From assembly GCA_016297555.1 (NCBI GenBank), contig JAEDGK010000090.1:1-8640 (forward strand): a stretch of DNA of 8,640 nucleotides, given 5' to 3'. Both the position numbers and the translations under genes were made by a program. Each line of letters begins with the position of its first letter. Positions within the stretch are counted from its first letter, which is position 1. Positions 6,040 to 8,640 of the stretch are shown here, piece by piece. The notes under the pieces were generated by a model. That model had not been told where the DNA came from, ran no database searches, and saw only the letters and a program-made list of their open reading frames with translations. The stretch is from Clostridiaceae bacterium (GTDB lineage Bacteria; Bacillota; Clostridia; Oscillospirales; Acutalibacteraceae).

Positions 6040-7311
6040 TTGAAAGCAAACGAAAGCGTAAAAAATTATCCTTCAACACGCCGGATGTATGCGAATTACG
6101 CCGCACGAAGCATTAAAAAGGTGTGCAAGGAGATAGGGCCGAGATTTTCCGGCACCGAGCAGGAAAAAAAGGGCATTGAATTTATGGCGGAGGAGCTTAA
6201 AACCTGCTGTGATGATGTAAAAATCGATTCCTATGCCGTTCATCCGAAAGCATTTTTGGGCTGGATTCCTCTTTCTGTAGCCCTTATGACGGTTTCGTCA
6301 ATCATTTTCTTCATCGCTCAGTATTTTACAATCGTTCCTCTTTTCTATGTTTCCGCCGCGCTTGCGGCAATCTGCCTTTTCTTCATCATCACCGAGTTCC
6401 TTTTTTACCGTGAAACTCTTGATGTTTTTATGCCGAAAAAGACTTCTCATAACACCTACGGCGTGCGAAAAGCGGCAGGCGAAACCAAACGCCGCATAAT
6501 TTTCTCGGGTCATGCGGATTCCTCAATGGAATGGCGCTTCACCTATTACGGCGGACCCAAGCTCGTTATTCCGATGATTGGCGGCAGCTTTGTGGGCGTT
6601 ATCTTCACGGCAGTGTGCGACATTGTTATCATCATCAAGTGCAGCATCGACCCCGCGTTTGTTTCGTCAACCGCCGTTGATGTTATCAGCTATATTTTGC
6701 TCGGATTTATCGTTATTTTCCTCGGCGCATCTTTCTTCTATGATAAAAACCGCATAGTTGAGGGCGCAAACGACAATCTCACAGGCTGCTTTACCTCGAT
6801 AGCAATTATGAAATTCCTTCAGGATAATGATATCCGCTTTGAAAACACCGAAGTTATGGCGCTCTGCACAGGCTCGGAGGAAATCGGTCTGAGAGGCGCA
6901 AAGGATTTCTGCAAAAAGCACGGCGAGGAGCTTTCTGATGTTGAAACGGTTTTCGTCGGGCTTGACACCCTGCGCGATTTCGACTATATGGCTATATATA
7001 ATAAGGATATGACCTCCACCGTTAAAAACAACCCCGAAGCCTGCAAGCTCGTTAAAGAGGGCGGAAAAATCGCAGGTTATGACCTGCCATATAAGACCGT
7101 TTCCCTCGGCGCGTCGGACGCCGCCGCGGTTACAAAGAGCAAGAGCGGAATAAAAGCCGCTTCGTTTGCCGCCATGGACCCCGCTCCCGCGCGCTATTAT
7201 CACACAAGGCTTGACACTCACGAAAATCTTGACCTCAAAACCATTGAAGCGAGCGTTGATATCTGCCTTGAAACGCTTTTCCTCTATGATGAAAAGGGTC
7301 TTAATGTTTAA
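6040..7311 (+). CDS. Membrane-embedded M28 family metallopeptidase
   Basis: A 423-residue zinc peptidase of the M28 (aminopeptidase/Zn-carboxypeptidase) type. Counting from the TTG start, the expected ligands and base are all present: H158 in SGHAD, bridging D245 in GANDNLTG, E280-E281 in TGSEEIGLRG, D309 in VGLDTL and H388 in YYHTRLDT. Four hydrophobic segments are predicted: about 75-95, 98-118, 175-199 and 215-234. The first pair follows an N-terminal region with the family's GPRFSGTEQE start; the second pair lies between H158 and D245, which in soluble M28 enzymes are only about a dozen residues apart. An even number of crossings keeps both catalytic parts on one side. There is no signal peptide, and the lysine-rich N-terminus suggests the cytoplasm. 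The substrate is unknown. It is divergent from the VanY-type gene; the downstream lipoprotein gene has its own promoter. Confidence 0.88.
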   Translation: MKANESVKNYPSTRRMYANYAARSIKKVCKEIGPRFSGTEQEKKGIEFMAEELKTCCDDVKIDSYAVHPKAFLGWIPLSVALMTVSSIIFFIAQYFTIVPLFYVSAALAAICLFFIITEFLFYRETLDVFMPKKTSHNTYGVRKAAGETKRRIIFSGHADSSMEWRFTYYGGPKLVIPMIGGSFVGVIFTAVCDIVIIIKCSIDPAFVSSTAVDVISYILLGFIVIFLGASFFYDKNRIVEGANDNLTGCFTSIAIMKFLQDNDIRFENTEVMALCTGSEEIGLRGAKDFCKKHGEELSDVETVFVGLDTLRDFDYMAIYNKDMTSTVKNNPEACKLVKEGGKIAGYDLPYKTVSLGASDAAAVTKSKSGIKAASFAAMDPAPARYYHTRLDTHENLDLKTIEASVDICLETLFLYDEKGLNV

Positions 7312-7419
7312 TCAGCCTCAACTTCTTAGGCAATTTTCACAAAGCGGACGGTTAAAATTTTTCCAATATTAACAAAATTTTTTATTTCATAAAAATTGGC
7401 TGTATTTTGTTCGCCGATG

Positions 7420-7428
7420 TGATATAAT
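7420..7428 (+). promoter_or_regulatory. Extended -10 promoter of the lipoprotein gene
   Basis: TGATATAAT is a perfect extended -10 element (TGnTATAAT). No good -35 lies at 17 bases; TTGGCT at 7396-7401 is 21 bases away. The A- and T-tract-rich stretch at 7354-7395 could act as an UP element. The leader of about 60 bases carries a small hairpin, CGGCG-TTATT-CGCCG (7457-7471), just before the AAAGGAG at 7479-7485. Confidence 0.6.
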
Positions 7429-7494
7429 ACTTTCATTATAATCTGAAAAACCGCCACGGCGTTATTCGCCGCTCTGCGAAAGGAGATTTAATTA

Positions 7495-8382
7495 ATGAAT
7501 AAAAAAATTCTTTCCGCTGTCAGCGTTCTTCTTGTGTTCGCTTTCCTCTTTGCCTTTGCAGGCTGCTCCTCATCCGAGGAGGAGGAAACCACTACAACCA
7601 CGGTAAATGTCCGCACCCCGCTCCCGACGGATATCACAACCTCCATTGATGAGGAAAGTCAGGTTGTTACCGACACAACCTATTCTCCCGAGGCTCTTGC
7701 GGCAAACACCAAAACGATTTTTGAATATTTTAATCTCCACATAAACGAGATTAAGGGCGAAAAAGCCGCTGTTAAGATGAGCGAGAGCAAAAAGATTGAA
7801 AAGGCTCACGACGAAAACGGCGACAGCGTTCCTATGAGCGACAATGAATACATAAACGCCGCCATCAGCTCTCTCAACAAATATATGCTCCACACCGAGG
7901 ACGCAAATGCCGAATACGGCGATGACCTGACGGCATTTATGCCCGTTAAGGGTGAAAGCTATGTCAGCGCGCTCACTCTTGACGATATCGAGAGCGCAAC
8001 CTGCGTTGACGACGGTCTTCAGAGAAGAATTACCCTCACTCTCAAGAGCCCCGCTCTGCCCAAGACGATAGAGAAGGCTTATGATATGGGCAATGTTGAC
8101 GAGGTTATGAAAGAATTTGAAAAGGCCAACGCTTATATGACGGTCGGCGAGCCCACACTCGAATATAAGGACTGCCAGATAATCATAACTTCAAATGTTG
8201 AAACCGACGAGGTTTTTGAAATTGAATATGTTAAGAATATCGATGTTAAAACCGAGGTAACAGGTCAGGGCACTCTCGAAGAAGTCGGAACAGTTCCCGT
8301 AACCTTCCGTTACCGCCACACCGTTAAGTATTCAATCGACAGAACCAACCCCGACGAGCTGACAACTCTCGCCGAGAAATAA
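7495..8382 (+). CDS. Putative surface lipoprotein of unknown function
   Basis: I do not recognise the family of this 295-residue protein. It opens with MNKKIL, a hydrophobic stretch (about 5-22) and a lipobox-like FAGC, predicting cleavage before C24 and lipid attachment on the outer membrane leaflet. F at position -3 is less usual than L. Next comes a flexible tract of Ser, Glu and a run of Thr (25-36), typical of a wall-spanning linker. The remainder is soluble, mixed in secondary structure and acidic, with alternating polar and aliphatic residues near the C-terminus that suggest beta strands. No catalytic motif is visible and only one further pair of cysteines is present, in ATCVDD and YKDCQI. 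The start is an ATG with AAAGGAG nine bases upstream. It appears monocistronic, between its own promoter and a strong terminator. A binding or structural role is a guess. Confidence 0.82.
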   Translation: MNKKILSAVSVLLVFAFLFAFAGCSSSEEEETTTTTVNVRTPLPTDITTSIDEESQVVTDTTYSPEALAANTKTIFEYFNLHINEIKGEKAAVKMSESKKIEKAHDENGDSVPMSDNEYINAAISSLNKYMLHTEDANAEYGDDLTAFMPVKGESYVSALTLDDIESATCVDDGLQRRITLTLKSPALPKTIEKAYDMGNVDEVMKEFEKANAYMTVGEPTLEYKDCQIIITSNVETDEVFEIEYVKNIDVKTEVTGQGTLEEVGTVPVTFRYRHTVKYSIDRTNPDELTTLAEK

Positions 8383-8398
8383 GACATAAATATTTAAT

Positions 8399-8430
8399 GC
8401 CCGCCGAATGATTTTCGGCGGGCGTTTTTT
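8399..8430 (+). terminator. Intrinsic terminator after the lipoprotein gene
   Basis: A perfect ten-pair stem, GCCCGCCGAA (8399-8408) with TTCGGCGGGC (8414-8423), encloses a five-base loop and is followed by G and six T residues at 8425-8430. It starts 16 bases after the stop codon. Confidence 0.95.
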
Positions 8431-8471
8431 GATATAACGCTGTGTTTTTCTCGGTGAAATACGGAAAAGGC

Positions 8472-8640
8472 GGAACGCTGAGGACAGCGTTCCCCAAAAA
8501 TTTGGAATTCGTAATGCGGAATTAATGACGGGTTTCACCCGTACCCGAATACATTTGTTTTCGCGGCGGTAAATCGTAGGGACAGCCCTTGCGGCTGTCC
8601 GTGAAAACACAAAATTTCACGGTGTGCAATTCGTAGGGGA
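8472..8640. repeat. Second, inverted and partial hairpin element (copy B), running off the window
   Basis: The segment 8504-8640 is the reverse complement of 4824-4970. I count about seven substitutions and two 2-base indels over roughly 130 aligned bases, plus a 7-base deletion at the terminal-repeat end. The hairpins at 8528-8542 (ACGGGT, loop TTC) and 8580-8600 (GGACAGCC, loop CTTGC) correspond to 4922-4936 and 4862-4882. On the outer side, in place of a gene end, is another hairpin absent from copy A: GGAACGCTG, loop AGGA, CAGCGTTCC at 8472-8493. The last bases, in reverse complement, again read TCCCCTACG, so a further hairpin is expected beyond the edge. Confidence 0.82.

Noticed and set aside
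7315..7337. Possible terminator after the M28 gene (GCCT/AGGC with a following TTTT)
   Set aside because: Only four base pairs with a nine-base loop and a short T run, too weak to call.
8332..8610. Minus-strand open frame over the lipoprotein end and copy B
   Set aside because: It crosses a strong terminator and repeat DNA, and matches the translated copy A rather than any protein family.

Overview
The window looks like chromosomal DNA from a Gram-positive gut-type Clostridia, most likely Oscillospirales (Ruminococcus-like). The grounds are consensus AGGAG ribosome binding sites, TTGACA/TATAAT-type promoters, a serine/threonine-rich lipoprotein, zinc-ribbon/DUF2628 proteins, and dispersed hairpin repeats of a kind I associate with that group. 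This placement is inference. I see no tRNA, rRNA, CRISPR array, transposase, integrase or phage gene.

Layout. Positions 1-134 hold no gene, only a short inverted repeat downstream of galU. Positions 135-2104 (minus strand) form a two-gene operon: a RING-like/zinc-ribbon/DUF2628 membrane protein, then galU (UTP-glucose-1-phosphate uridylyltransferase). Its promoter lies back to back with that of a plus-strand operon (2343-4680): prfB (release factor 2, encoded without the usual programmed frameshift), a metal-dependent cyclase/kynurenine-formamidase-like hydrolase, and a small undecaprenyl-phosphate sugar phosphotransferase. Positions 4684-4972 are non-coding: an element with imperfect terminal inverted repeats and four hairpins joined by related linkers. 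Next come a minus-strand VanY-type D,D-carboxypeptidase (4977-5843) and, divergently, a plus-strand M28 metallopeptidase carrying four membrane segments (6040-7311). Then follow a lipoprotein of unknown function (7495-8382), a strong intrinsic terminator, and a second, inverted copy of the hairpin repeat that runs off the right edge.

Functional theme. Several genes serve the cell envelope: UDP-glucose supply (galU), start of lipid-linked glycan synthesis (sugar transferase), peptidoglycan stem-peptide trimming (VanY-type), a membrane peptidase and a surface lipoprotein. prfB is a housekeeping translation gene that appears to share a transcript with two unrelated enzymes.

The items most worth a second look are: the modular hairpin repeats, whose two inverted copies bracket about 3.5 kb; the M28 peptidase with a membrane hairpin between two of its metal ligands; a possible switch-like leader in front of the carboxypeptidase gene; and the RING-like protein linked to galU. 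I found no clear new multi-gene system.
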